Source: Nocardioides potassii (GTDB lineage Bacteria; Actinomycetota; Actinomycetes; Propionibacteriales; Nocardioidaceae). From it: DNA of 43,042 nucleotides. Positions within the stretch are counted from its first letter, which is position 1. Every line of letters begins with the position of its first letter. A model generated the notes under the pieces. That model was not told the DNA's origin and did not search any database. It was given only the letters and a program-made list of their open reading frames with translations. This document shows positions 15,384 through 23,990 of this stretch, piece by piece. Where the stretch lies: contig NZ_JAKJHZ010000013.1 in assembly GCF_021648885.1 (NCBI RefSeq), positions 1-43,042 of the forward strand. The letters are read 5' to 3'. The position numbers and the translations under genes were made by a program.

Positions 15384-17827
15384 CGGGAGGCTCCCTTCAC
15401 GGTGACCGTGCTGCCCGGCGAGGCGAGCTCGGCGAGGACGCCGCGGCCGAAGGACCGGGCCGGCACCCAGACCACGCCGTCGGGCAGGTCGGCGACCACC
15501 ACCGGCAGCGTGATGCTGCCACGGTCACCGGTGACCTGGGCGAGCCGGGCGCCGCCGGGCTCGGTGTCGTCCAGGAGGCCGAACACCGACTCGTAGGCCG
15601 CGCGGTTGAGGCGGACGACCGGCGGGCGGGCGGTGGCGCGCAGGTGCGCCTCGCCGTCCTGCATCGACCCGAGGTCGATGAGCTGCTTCCAGGTGGCCAG
15701 CGCGAACGAGCCCGCCTTGCCCGCCTTGGGCGGCTTCGGGGCCTTGCCGGCGTCGAGGGTCGGACGCTCGCCGTCCCACGGGCCGAGCGACTGCATCTCG
15801 GCGCGCGCCTCGGCGACCGTTCGGAAGCCGAGCGAGGAGCCGTGACCCAGCGCCGCGAGCTCGTCGGCGATGCCGGCGAGGACACGCAGGTCCGGCAGGG
15901 AGGCAGGGTTGGAGAAGACGGCGGGGAACTCGCGCGCGCGCCCGTCCCAGGTCACGAACGTGCCGGCCTTGTCGGTCACCGGCGCCACCGGCAGCACGAC
16001 GTCGGCCGCGGCCGTCACGTCGGTCGCGCGCAGCTCCAGGCTGACGACGAATCGGGCCGCGTCGAGGGCGGTGCGGAACGCAGCCGGGTCGACGGTGTCG
16101 TCGGGGTCGACCCCACCGACGACGAGCCCACCCAGGTCACCCTTGGCGAGCGCGGCGACGATGGCGTTGCCGTCGCGTCCGGCCTTGGCGGGCAGCGAGC
16201 CGACTCCCCACGCGGCGGCGACGTCGACGCGGGCCGAGGCCTCGCCGACGGGCCGGCCACCGGGCAGCAGGTTGGGCAGCGCGCCTGCCTCGACCGCGCC
16301 GCGGTCGCCGGCGCGACGCGGGACCCACGCGAGGCGGGCACCGGTGCGGGCGGCGAGGTCGGCGGCGGCCGACAGGGCGCCGTGCGTGGCGGCGAGGCGC
16401 TCGCCGACCAGGATGACCGCGTCCTTGGAGACGCCGTGCTCGGCGTCGGCGAGCGAGCCGATCACCTCGACCTCGGCGCCGGGCGCGGCGGGGACCAGGC
16501 GGCCCTTCATCTTCTTCAGCCCGCGCGAGCTCCACGGCGCGACGGAGACGACCTGCGTACGACCGTTGCGGGCGGCCTTGCGCAGCCGCAGGAAGATCGT
16601 CGCCGCCTCGTCCTCGGGCTCGAGGCCGAGCAGCACGACGACGGGGGCGGCCTCGAGGTCGGCGTAGGTCACCTCGCCGGACAGCGCCACGCGCGAGGCC
16701 AGGAACGAGGCCTCCTCGGCGCTGTGCGGACGGGCACGGAAGTCGATGTCGTTGGTGCCGAGCGAGACGCGGGCGAACTTGGCGTAGGCGTAGGCGTCCT
16801 CGGCGGTCAGGCGACCACCCGTGAGCACCGCGCCGGCACCGGCGTCGCGCAGGCCTCGGGCTGCGACGGCGAACGCCTCGGTCCACGACGCGGGACGGAG
16901 CTCACCGTCCTCGCGGATCTGCGGGTAGGTGATCCGGTCCTCGACCTGCGCGTAGCGGAACGCGAACCGGTCCTTGTCGCTGATCCACTCCTCGTTGATC
17001 TCGGGCTCGTTGCCGGCCAGCCGCCGCATCACCTTGCCGCGGCGGTGGTCGACGCGGATCGCGGCGCCGCAGGCGTCGTGCTCGGCCACGCTCGGCGTGG
17101 AGACCAGGTCGAAGGGACGCGAGCGGAAGCGGTAGTCGGCCGAGGTCAGCGCGCCGACCGGGCAGATCTGGATCGCGTTGCCGGAGAAGTAGCTCTCGTA
17201 GGGCTCGCGCTCGTAGATCGCGACCTGCTGCAGCGCACCCCGCTCGGCGAGGGCGATGAACGGGTCGCCCGCGACCTGCTCGGAGAAGCGGGTGCACCGC
17301 GCGCAGAGGACGCAGCGCTCACGGTCGAGCAGCACCTGGGCGGAGATGTTGATCGGCTTGGGGAACGTGCGCTTGACGCCACCGTTCTCGGCGAAGCGGC
17401 TCTCGCCGCGCCCGTTGCTCATCGCCTGGTTCTGCAGGGGGCACTCGCCGCCCTTGTCGCAGACGGGGCAGTCGAGCGGGTGGTTGATCAGCAGGAACTC
17501 CATCACGCCCTGCTGGGCCTTGTCGGCCACCTCGCTGGTCGCCTGGGTGTTGACGACCATGCCCTCGGCGACGGGCAGCGTGCAGGAGGCCTGCGGCTTG
17601 GGGAACCCGCGGCCGTTGCCGGCGTCGGGGATGTCCACCAGGCACTGGCGGCACGCACCCACCGGGTCGAGCAGCGGGTGGTCGCAGAACCGCGGGATCT
17701 GTACGCCGACCTGCTCGGCGGCGCGGATCACCAGGGTGTCCTTGGGGACGCTCACCTGGACGCCGTCGATGGTCAGCGTGACGAGGTCGGTGTCGACCTT
17801 GTCGGGCGCCTTGTCGGTCGTGGTCAT
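15380..17827 (-). CDS. nuoG: NADH-quinone oxidoreductase subunit G
   Basis: 815 residues, the large iron-sulfur subunit of the NADH-oxidising module. The N-terminal [2Fe-2S] cysteines are Cys48, Cys59, Cys62 and Cys82. A His/Cys-bound cluster (PVCDKGGECPLQNQ) and a [4Fe-4S] set (CVLCARCTRF, later ICPVGAL) follow. The rest is the molybdopterin-oxidoreductase-like fold that no longer binds molybdenum in this family. The C-terminal part is poorly conserved and ends with a formate-dehydrogenase-like domain. ATG at 17827 overlaps the nuoF stop. Confidence 0.94.
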   Translation of the reverse strand: MTTTDKAPDKVDTDLVTLTIDGVQVSVPKDTLVIRAAEQVGVQIPRFCDHPLLDPVGACRQCLVDIPDAGNGRGFPKPQASCTLPVAEGMVVNTQATSEVADKAQQGVMEFLLINHPLDCPVCDKGGECPLQNQAMSNGRGESRFAENGGVKRTFPKPINISAQVLLDRERCVLCARCTRFSEQVAGDPFIALAERGALQQVAIYEREPYESYFSGNAIQICPVGALTSADYRFRSRPFDLVSTPSVAEHDACGAAIRVDHRRGKVMRRLAGNEPEINEEWISDKDRFAFRYAQVEDRITYPQIREDGELRPASWTEAFAVAARGLRDAGAGAVLTGGRLTAEDAYAYAKFARVSLGTNDIDFRARPHSAEEASFLASRVALSGEVTYADLEAAPVVVLLGLEPEDEAATIFLRLRKAARNGRTQVVSVAPWSSRGLKKMKGRLVPAAPGAEVEVIGSLADAEHGVSKDAVILVGERLAATHGALSAAADLAARTGARLAWVPRRAGDRGAVEAGALPNLLPGGRPVGEASARVDVAAAWGVGSLPAKAGRDGNAIVAALAKGDLGGLVVGGVDPDDTVDPAAFRTALDAARFVVSLELRATDVTAAADVVLPVAPVTDKAGTFVTWDGRAREFPAVFSNPASLPDLRVLAGIADELAALGHGSSLGFRTVAEARAEMQSLGPWDGERPTLDAGKAPKPPKAGKAGSFALATWKQLIDLGSMQDGEAHLRATARPPVVRLNRAAYESVFGLLDDTEPGGARLAQVTGDRGSITLPVVVADLPDGVVWVPARSFGRGVLAELASPGSTVTVKGASR

Positions 17828-19134
17828 GCAGTGGCTCCCGCAGGGGCGAAGGCGGTCGAGGCGGCCGGGTCGAACGGGCAGCCGCCGTGGGACAGGTGTG
17901 CGAGGTACTCGTCGCGGAAGTGCTGGATCGAGCTCGAGATCGGGCTCGTGGCGCCGTCACCGAGCGCGCAGAACGAGCGGCCGAGGATGTTGTCGCACTG
18001 GTCGAGGAGCAGGTCGAGGTCGGACTCGCTGCCCTCACCCTTCTCGAGCTTGGCCAGGGTCTGCGTCAGCCACCACGTGCCCTCGCGGCACGGGGTGCAC
18101 TTGCCGCAGGACTCGTGCTTGTAGAACTCGGTCCACCGCAGCACCGCCCGCACGACGCACGTCGTCTCGTCGAAGAGCTGCAGCGCACGGGTGCCGAGCA
18201 TGGAGCCCGCGGCGCCGACCGACTCGAAGTCGAGCGGCACGTCGAGGTGCTCGGGTGTCAGGAGCGGGGTGCTGGAGCCACCGGGCGTCCAGAACTTCAG
18301 CTCGTGGCCCTCGCGCATGCCGCCGGCGAGGTCGATCAGCTCACGCAGCGTGATGCCCAGCGGGGCCTCGTACTGGCCCGGCCTGGTGACGTGGCCGGAC
18401 AGGCTGAAGATGCCGTAGCCGTTGGACTTCTCCGTGCCCATGCCGGCGAACCAGGCGGCACCGTTGGCGATGATGCTCGGCACCGAGGCGATCGACTCGA
18501 CGTTGTTGATCACGGTCGGGCTCGCGTAGAGCCCGGCGACCGCCGGGAACGGCGGACGCAGGCGGGGCTGGCCGCGACGGCCCTCGAGGCCCTCGAGCAG
18601 CGCCGTCTCCTCACCGCAGATGTAGGCCCCCGCCCCGGCGTGGACGATCAGGTCGAGGTCGAAGCCCGAGCCGTGGATGTTCTTGCCGAGGTGCCCGGCC
18701 AGGTAGGCCTCCTGCACCGCGCGCTGGAGGCGGCGGATGACGTGGAGGATCTCGCCGCGGACGTAGATGAACGCGGTGTTGGCGCGGATCGCGTAGGAGC
18801 TGATGATGACGCCCTCGACCAGCGTGTGGGGGCTGGCCAGCATCAGCGGGGTGTCCTTGCAGGTGCCCGGCTCCGACTCGTCGGCGTTGACGACGAGGTA
18901 CTTCGGCTTCGGGTTGTCCTGCGGGATGAAGCCCCACTTCATGCCGGTGGGGAAGCCCGCTCCCCCGCGGCCGCGCAGCCCGGACTCCTTGACGGCGTTG
19001 ATCACGTCGTCGGGCGCCATCGCGAAGGCTGTGTCGAGGGCGGCGTACCCACCGCGCTCCTCGTAGGAGGCGAGGGTCCAGGACCGCTCGACGTCCCAGT
19101 TGTCGGTGAGGACCGGGGTCAGTGTGTCAGCCAC
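17824..19134 (-). CDS. nuoF: NADH-quinone oxidoreductase subunit F
   Basis: 436 residues, the subunit that binds NADH and FMN. The glycine-rich FMN/NADH segment is GLRGRGGAGFPTGMKW (near residue 53) and the [4Fe-4S] cysteines are in SCGKCTPCREG (near residue 346) plus the Cys in GRSFCALGDG. Start is GTG at 19134. A 54-bp gap separates it from nuoE, the largest inside the operon, and holds an inserted repeat-like sequence. Confidence 0.95.
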   Translation of the reverse strand: MADTLTPVLTDNWDVERSWTLASYEERGGYAALDTAFAMAPDDVINAVKESGLRGRGGAGFPTGMKWGFIPQDNPKPKYLVVNADESEPGTCKDTPLMLASPHTLVEGVIISSYAIRANTAFIYVRGEILHVIRRLQRAVQEAYLAGHLGKNIHGSGFDLDLIVHAGAGAYICGEETALLEGLEGRRGQPRLRPPFPAVAGLYASPTVINNVESIASVPSIIANGAAWFAGMGTEKSNGYGIFSLSGHVTRPGQYEAPLGITLRELIDLAGGMREGHELKFWTPGGSSTPLLTPEHLDVPLDFESVGAAGSMLGTRALQLFDETTCVVRAVLRWTEFYKHESCGKCTPCREGTWWLTQTLAKLEKGEGSESDLDLLLDQCDNILGRSFCALGDGATSPISSSIQHFRDEYLAHLSHGGCPFDPAASTAFAPAGATA

Positions 19135-19188
19135 GGAGTGCCCTCTCTCTGTTGTGGAGGTGCGAGCGGAGCGAGCCTCGAAACACGG
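19135..19188. repeat. Repeat-like sequence in the nuoE-nuoF gap
   Basis: This gap contains GAGGTGCGAGCGGAGCGAGC followed by CTCGAAAC, with GCGAGC directly repeated. It resembles the short dispersed elements (GAGGCTCGCT...TCGCACCTC type) that occur many times between genes in Nocardioides-like genomes. The family match is from general knowledge, not a search. It interrupts an operon whose other junctions mostly overlap. Confidence 0.45.
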
Positions 19189-19878
19189 TCACTTGCTCTC
19201 TCCCTCGTCGCTCGCACGCGAGCCGTAGGTGCCGCCGGCCGTCCAGCCCCGCTCGCGGGCGATCTTCAGTCCCACCAGGGACGGCTCGCCTGCGGCCGGG
19301 CCCTCGTCGGCGCGGTCGTCGGGGAAGCCGGCGAGCACGCGCTCGGCCTCCCGCCACGTGCACAGCCTCGGGCCGCGGGTGGAGTGGACCTCGTTGCCGG
19401 CGCGCAGGTCGTCGACGACCTGGACGGCCGACTCCGGGGTCTGGTTGTCCATGAACTCCCAGTTGACCATCATCACCGGGGCGTAGTCGCAGGCCGCGTT
19501 GCACTCGATGTGCTCGAGGGTGATGCTTCGCCGACCCTCTTCCTCGGGGGTGGTCTCGTCGTTGCCGACGTCGAGGTGGTCCTTGAGCCGCTCGAAGATC
19601 AGGTCGCCGCCCATCACGGCGCACAGCGTGTTGGTGCAGACGCCGACGTGGTAGTCGCCGACCGGCTTGCGCTTGTACATCGTGTAGAACGTCGCGACGC
19701 CGTTGACCTCGGCGGCGCTGATGCCGAGGACCTCGGCGCACGCCTCGATCCCCTCGGGGGTGACGCGGCCCTCCACCGACTGCACCAGGTGCAGCATCGG
19801 CAGCAGCCCGGAGCGGGCCTCGGGGTAGCGGGCCGCGATCTCGCGCAGCTCGTCCCACGTCTTGGTGTCCAGGGTCAT
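19189..19878 (-). CDS. nuoE: NADH-quinone oxidoreductase subunit E
   Basis: 229 residues, thioredoxin-like subunit with one [2Fe-2S] cluster (N1a). The cluster cysteines are in CTNTLC (C-x4-C) and ECNAAC (C-x3-C). The ATG at 19878 overlaps the nuoD stop in ATGA. The C-terminal ~60 residues beyond the fold (ending SRASDEGESK) are extra compared with short bacterial forms and contain no motif. Confidence 0.94.
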   Translation of the reverse strand: MTLDTKTWDELREIAARYPEARSGLLPMLHLVQSVEGRVTPEGIEACAEVLGISAAEVNGVATFYTMYKRKPVGDYHVGVCTNTLCAVMGGDLIFERLKDHLDVGNDETTPEEEGRRSITLEHIECNAACDYAPVMMVNWEFMDNQTPESAVQVVDDLRAGNEVHSTRGPRLCTWREAERVLAGFPDDRADEGPAAGEPSLVGLKIARERGWTAGGTYGSRASDEGESK

Positions 19879-21215
19879 CGGTCGACGCCTCCCATCACGG
19901 GATCGATGGACGCGATCGCGACGATGACGTCGGCGACCATGCCGCCCTCGCTCATCACGCTCGTGGCCTGCAGGTTGGTGAACGACGGGTCGCGGAAGTG
20001 CGCGCGGAAGGGGCGCGTACCGCCGTCGGAGACGACGTGGGCACCCAGCTCGCCGCGCGGCGACTCGATCGGCACGTAGGCCTGGCCGGCGGGGACCCGG
20101 AAGCCCTCGGTGACCAGCTTGAAGTGGTGGATCAGCGCCTCCATGGACTCGCCCATGATGTGGCGGATGTGGTCGAGGCTGTTGCCCATGCCGTCGCTGC
20201 CGATGGCGAGCTGGCTGGGCCACGCGATCTTCTTGTCGCCGACCATGACGGGCGCGCCCTCGAGGCCGGCGAGCCGGTTGGTGCACTGCTCGACGATCTT
20301 GAGCGACTCCCACATCTCGTTGAGCCGGATCCGGAAGCGACCGTAGGAGTCGCAGGTGTCCCAGGTCTGGACCTCGAAGTCGTAGTCCTCGTAGCCGCTG
20401 TAGGGCTGGGTCTTGCGGAGGTCCCAGGCGTAGCCGGTCGAGCGCAGCACCGGGCCGGTGAGGCCGAGCGCCATGCAGCCGGCGAGGTCGAGGTGGCCGA
20501 CGCCCTCGAGGCGACCCTTGAAGATCGGGTTCGCGTTGCAGAGGGCGGCGTACTCGGGCAGGCGCTTCTTCATCAGGGCGATGAAGTCGCGGATCTCGTC
20601 GAGCGCGCCGGGCGGGAGGTCCTGCGCCACACCGCCGGGACGGATGAACGCGTGGTTCATCCGGAGTCCGGTGATGAGCTCGAACAGGTCGAGCACGAGC
20701 TCGCGCTCACGGAAGCCGATCGTCATGACGGTCAGCGCGCCGATCTCCATGCCGCCGGTGGCGATGCAGACCAGGTGGGAGGAGATGCGGTTGAGCTCCA
20801 TCAGCAGGACGCGCATCACCTGCGCCTTCTCCGGGACCTCGTCCTCGATGTCGAGCAGCCGCTCGACGCCCAGCACGTAGGCCATCTCGTTGAAGAACGG
20901 CGAGAGGTAGTCCATGCGGGTGCAGAAGGTCGTGCCCTGCACCCAGGAGCGGTACTCCATGTTCTTCTCGATGCCGGTGTGGAGGTAGCCGATGCCGCAG
21001 CGGGCCTCGGTGACCGTCTCCCCCTCCAGCTCGAGGATCAGGCGGAGCACGCCGTGGGTGGACGGGTGCTGCGGACCCATGTTGACGACCACGCGCTCCT
21101 CGGCGGACTCGCCGATGCTCTGCGTGATCGAGTCCCAGTCCTGACCCGTGACGGTGAAGACCCTGCCCTGGCTGGTGTCGCCGGGCGCTGCGTAGAAGTC
21201 CTGGTCGGTCGTCAT
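19875..21215 (-). CDS. nuoD: NADH-quinone oxidoreductase subunit D
   Basis: 446 residues, 49-kDa-type subunit that lines the quinone pocket with NuoB and NuoH. The quinone-binding loop MGPQHPSTHGVLRL (near residue 46) keeps the conserved His. Other family segments are GYLHTGIEKNMEYR and RPGGVAQDLP. The ATG at 21215 follows the nuoC stop by one base. Confidence 0.95.
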   Translation of the reverse strand: MTTDQDFYAAPGDTSQGRVFTVTGQDWDSITQSIGESAEERVVVNMGPQHPSTHGVLRLILELEGETVTEARCGIGYLHTGIEKNMEYRSWVQGTTFCTRMDYLSPFFNEMAYVLGVERLLDIEDEVPEKAQVMRVLLMELNRISSHLVCIATGGMEIGALTVMTIGFRERELVLDLFELITGLRMNHAFIRPGGVAQDLPPGALDEIRDFIALMKKRLPEYAALCNANPIFKGRLEGVGHLDLAGCMALGLTGPVLRSTGYAWDLRKTQPYSGYEDYDFEVQTWDTCDSYGRFRIRLNEMWESLKIVEQCTNRLAGLEGAPVMVGDKKIAWPSQLAIGSDGMGNSLDHIRHIMGESMEALIHHFKLVTEGFRVPAGQAYVPIESPRGELGAHVVSDGGTRPFRAHFRDPSFTNLQATSVMSEGGMVADVIVAIASIDPVMGGVDR

Positions 21216-21216
21216 G

Positions 21217-22080
21217 TCAGTTGTAGCTCCTGCGCTGGTCCGGCGGAGGGATGGAACCGCCCTTGTACTCCACGGGGATGCCGCCGAGCGGGTAGTCCTT
21301 GCGCTGCGGGTGGCCGGGCCAGTCGTCCGGCATGAGCACCCGGGTCAGAGCGGGGTGGCCGTCGAAGACCAGCCCGAACATGTCGTAGGTCTCGCGCTCG
21401 TGCCAGTCGAGGGTGGGGTAGATGCTCACCAGGCTGGGCACGTGCGGGTCGCTGTCGGGCGCGGTCACCTCGACGCGGATGCGACGGTTGTGGGTCATCG
21501 AGGTCAGGTGGTAGACCGCGTGGAGCTCACGCCCGGTGTCCTCGGGGTAGTGCACGCCGCTCACGCCGGAGCAGAACTCGAAGCGCAGCCGCTCGTCGTC
21601 ACGCAGCATCTGCGCGACGAACGGGAGGTCCTCGCGACGGACGTGGAAGGTGATCTCGCCGCGGTGGACGACCACGCTCTCGATCGCGGAGGTCAGCTCG
21701 GTCGCCTCGAGGCGCTCCTCGAGGGCGTCGGACACCTCGTCGAACCAGCCGCCGTAGGGCTTCTGCGTCGCGGCCGGGAAGAGCTTGCTGCTGACCAGGC
21801 CGCCGTAGCCGGAGGTGTCGCCGGTGCCCGAGGCGCCGAACATCCCGTGGCGTACGCCGACCGCGCGGACCTCCCCGGTGGGTGCCGGCACGTTCTCCGG
21901 GGACTGGTCGGGCGCAGGCTGCTCGACACCGCTCCCGGTGCCGGTCTTCTCCTTCGCGGCGTCGAGGTTGCGCTCCTCGGCCGGCCGGGCCGACTCGTTC
22001 TTGTCGGTCTTGTCGTCCGACTCGTCCTTCGCGGCGCCCGCGGCCTTCTCGTCGTGCTTCTCGTCAGGCGTGTCTGTCAA
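21217..22080 (-). CDS. nuoC: NADH-quinone oxidoreductase subunit C with charged N-terminal extension
   Basis: 287 residues, 30-kDa-type subunit connecting NuoD to NuoI. The core has the signature ERETYDMFGLVFDGHPALTR (near residue 225-245) and ends RKDYPLGGIPVEYKGG. The TTG at 22080 overlaps the nuoB stop (TTGA) and is the likely start by the operon's overlap pattern. It gives a first ~85 residues very rich in Asp, Glu, Lys and Thr, predicted disordered, before the conserved GEVRAVGVRHGMFG. A later start is possible. Confidence 0.9.
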   Translation of the reverse strand: MTDTPDEKHDEKAAGAAKDESDDKTDKNESARPAEERNLDAAKEKTGTGSGVEQPAPDQSPENVPAPTGEVRAVGVRHGMFGASGTGDTSGYGGLVSSKLFPAATQKPYGGWFDEVSDALEERLEATELTSAIESVVVHRGEITFHVRREDLPFVAQMLRDDERLRFEFCSGVSGVHYPEDTGRELHAVYHLTSMTHNRRIRVEVTAPDSDPHVPSLVSIYPTLDWHERETYDMFGLVFDGHPALTRVLMPDDWPGHPQRKDYPLGGIPVEYKGGSIPPPDQRRSYN

Positions 22081-22631
22081 CGGAGCAGGCCCTTCATCTC
22101 CGAGGTGGGCAGGGCGCGGAGGGCGGCGGTCTCGAGCTCGGCGACCTCGGTCCTGCGGTGGGCACCGAGCTTGGTGGCCTGGACCTGGTCGTGGAGCTTG
22201 AGGATCGCGTCGATGAGCATCTCCGGACGCGGCGGGCAGCCGGGGAGGTACATGTCGACCGGGACGACGTGGTCGACGCCCTGCACCACCGCGTAGTTGT
22301 TGAACATGCCGCCGGACGAGGCGCAGACACCCATCGCGAGGACCCACTTGGGCTCGGGCATCTGGTCGTAGATCTGGCGCAGGACGGGGGCCATCTTCTG
22401 GCTCACGCGGCCGGCGACGATCATCAGGTCGGCCTGGCGCGGGCTGGCCCGGAACACCTCCATGCCGAAGCGCGCGAGGTCGTACTTGGGTCCACCGGTC
22501 GTCATCATCTCGATGGCGCAGCAGGCCAGGCCGAAGGTGGCGGGCCAGAACGAGGCCTTGCGCATGTAGCCCGCGACGCCCTCGACCGTGGTCAGCAGGA
22601 CGCCGGACGGCAGCTTCTCTTCGAGTCCCAT
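22077..22631 (-). CDS. nuoB: NADH-quinone oxidoreductase subunit B
   Basis: 184 residues, PSST-type subunit carrying cluster N2, the last cluster before the quinone. Ligands are the adjacent cysteines of LACCAIEMM, the Cys in MGVCASSGG and that in LPGCPPRPE; all four are present. The ATG at 22631 has GGGAG upstream in the 13-bp gap after nuoA. Standard length. Confidence 0.95.
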   Translation of the reverse strand: MGLEEKLPSGVLLTTVEGVAGYMRKASFWPATFGLACCAIEMMTTGGPKYDLARFGMEVFRASPRQADLMIVAGRVSQKMAPVLRQIYDQMPEPKWVLAMGVCASSGGMFNNYAVVQGVDHVVPVDMYLPGCPPRPEMLIDAILKLHDQVQATKLGAHRRTEVAELETAALRALPTSEMKGLLR

Positions 22632-22644
22632 GTGGTGCGCTCCC

Positions 22645-23004
22645 TCAGTCCCAGTCGAGACCGCCGCGGCGCCACACGTAGGCGTACGCGACGAAGACAG
22701 TGGCGATGAACAGGACCATCTCGACGAGGCCGAAGAGGCGCATCGCCTCGAAGTGCACGGCCCACGGGTAGAGGAAGATGATCTCGATGTCGAAGACGAT
22801 GAAGAGCATCGCCGTGATGAAGTACTTGACCGGGAAGCGGCCGCCACCCACGGGCTGCGGCGTCGGCTCGATGCCGCACTCGTAGGAGTCGAGCTTGGCC
22901 CTGTTGTAGCGCTTCGGACCCGTCAACGAGCTGACCACCACGGAGAACACCGCGAAGCCCGTCGCGAGGAGTGCCAGCACCAGGATCGGCGTGTAGAGCT
23001 CCAT
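22645..23004 (-). CDS. nuoA: NADH-quinone oxidoreductase subunit A
   Basis: 119 residues, three-helix membrane subunit and first gene of the operon. The conserved loop KLDSYECGIEPT (near residue 40) includes the Cys that marks the quinone-site loop. The ATG at 23004 is chosen because GGAAGGGA precedes it and the first helix begins at MELYTPILVLALL; an in-frame GTG at 23082 would translate through the Rex-like operator and is rejected. Confidence 0.94.
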   Translation of the reverse strand: MELYTPILVLALLATGFAVFSVVVSSLTGPKRYNRAKLDSYECGIEPTPQPVGGGRFPVKYFITAMLFIVFDIEIIFLYPWAVHFEAMRLFGLVEMVLFIATVFVAYAYVWRRGGLDWD

Positions 23005-23050
23005 CGATTCCCTTCCGGTCCATCGCGCCGGGGGCCGTGGGCATGTGACT

Positions 23051-23068
23051 TTGTGAATGCCTTCACGA
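23051..23068 (-). promoter_or_regulatory. Rex operator in the nuo leader
   Basis: TTGTGAATGCCTTCACGA matches the actinobacterial Rex consensus TTGTGAA-N4-TTCACAA at 13 of 14 fixed positions. It lies about 9-26 bases downstream of the predicted transcription start of nuoA, where a repressor would block transcription. Rex senses the NADH/NAD+ ratio and is known to control nuo in Streptomyces coelicolor. Low NADH would keep the operon repressed. Confidence 0.75.
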
Positions 23069-23082
23069 GTGGCGCGGGCCAC

Positions 23083-23088
23083 AGTCTA
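23083..23088 (-). promoter_or_regulatory. -10 box of the nuo operon
   Basis: TAGACT on the minus strand puts the transcription start near 23076 and gives a leader of about 72 bases containing the Rex site. No good -35 hexamer was seen. Confidence 0.55.
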
Positions 23089-23201
23089 GGACTCTCGTGC
23101 GACCTGCGCCACGTCGGGGTCACGACCGTTCGCACCGGTCCTGACCTGCGGATTTACGCCACAGGGACGTGTCTTAAATGGCGCGCCGGGTGACGCCCGG
23201 G

Positions 23202-23891
23202 TCAGGCCGTCGCGCGGTGCAGGGCGACGATGCCGCCGGTGAGGTTGCGCCACTCCGGCGCCTGCCAGCCGGCCTCGGCGACGAGCGCCGCGAGGCCCTC
23301 CTGGTCGGGCCAGGCGCGAATCGACTCCGCGAGGTAGACGTAGGCGTCCGAGGCGCTGGCCGTCAGCGAGGCGATCCTCGGCAGCGCCTGCATGAAGCCG
23401 TCCATGTAGAGGCTGCGGAAGGCGCCGTTGGTGGGGGTGCTGAACTCGCACACCACGAGCCGGCCGCCGGGGCGGGTGACCCGACGCATCTCCCTCAGGC
23501 CCGCGACCGGGTCGACGAAGTTGCGCAGTCCGTAGGAGATCGTCACCGCGTCGAAGGTGTCGTCGAGGAACGGCAGCCGGGTGCCGTCGCCGGCCACGAA
23601 CGGCAGGGCCGGACGGTCCTTCTTGCCCTGCTGGAGCATCCCGACCGAGAAGTCGCAGGCGACCGCCGTGGCGCCGTACGCCCCGAAGGGCTCGCTGGAG
23701 CAGCCGGTGCCGGCGGCGAGGTCGAGCACGAGGTCGCCCCGGTGCGGGTCGACCGCCGCGACCATCGAGCGGCGCCAGCTGCGCTGGATACCGGCCGTCA
23801 TCAGGTCGTTGGTCAGGTCGTAGCGCTTGGCGACGGTGTCGAACATGCGACGGACGTCGGTCGGTTGCTTGTCCAGGTCAGCGCGGGCCAC
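23202..23891 (-). CDS. menG: Demethylmenaquinone methyltransferase
   Basis: 229 residues, SAM-dependent enzyme that methylates demethylmenaquinone in the last step of menaquinone synthesis (UbiE/MenG family). The SAM motif is LDLAAGTGCSSEPFG (near residue 56) and the family signature ISYGLRNFVDPVAGLREM follows near residue 122. Start is GTG at 23891, placed 6 bases after a TACGCT -10 box, so the mRNA is probably leaderless. It runs in the same direction as nuo, 197 bp upstream of nuoA, but nuo has its own promoter. Confidence 0.92.
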   Translation of the reverse strand: MARADLDKQPTDVRRMFDTVAKRYDLTNDLMTAGIQRSWRRSMVAAVDPHRGDLVLDLAAGTGCSSEPFGAYGATAVACDFSVGMLQQGKKDRPALPFVAGDGTRLPFLDDTFDAVTISYGLRNFVDPVAGLREMRRVTRPGGRLVVCEFSTPTNGAFRSLYMDGFMQALPRIASLTASASDAYVYLAESIRAWPDQEGLAALVAEAGWQAPEWRNLTGGIVALHRATA

Positions 23892-23897
23892 GTCGGA

Positions 23898-23903
23898 AGC
23901 GTA
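23898..23903 (-). promoter_or_regulatory. Leaderless -10 box for menG
   Basis: TACGCT on the minus strand, 6 bases before the GTG at 23891. Confidence 0.5.
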
Positions 23904-23952
23904 GGCGGCTTCCGCGGGCCGGGAGCAACCTGGGGCGCCTGCGCCGCGTCCC

Positions 23953-23958
23953 TACACT
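23953..23958 (+). promoter_or_regulatory. -10 box for the L,D-transpeptidase gene
   Basis: TACACT on the plus strand, 32 bases before the ATG at 23991, with GGGGGA as ribosome site in the leader. It is 49 bp from the divergent menG box. Confidence 0.45.
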
Positions 23959-23990
23959 CGTCGGACCACGTCGTACTCCGGGGGATCTCC

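Noticed and set aside
23174..23204. CCGGG-CGTCA-CCCGG stem as the menG terminator
   Set aside because: The stem is 5 bp and is followed by GCGCGCC rather than a T-run; too weak to call.
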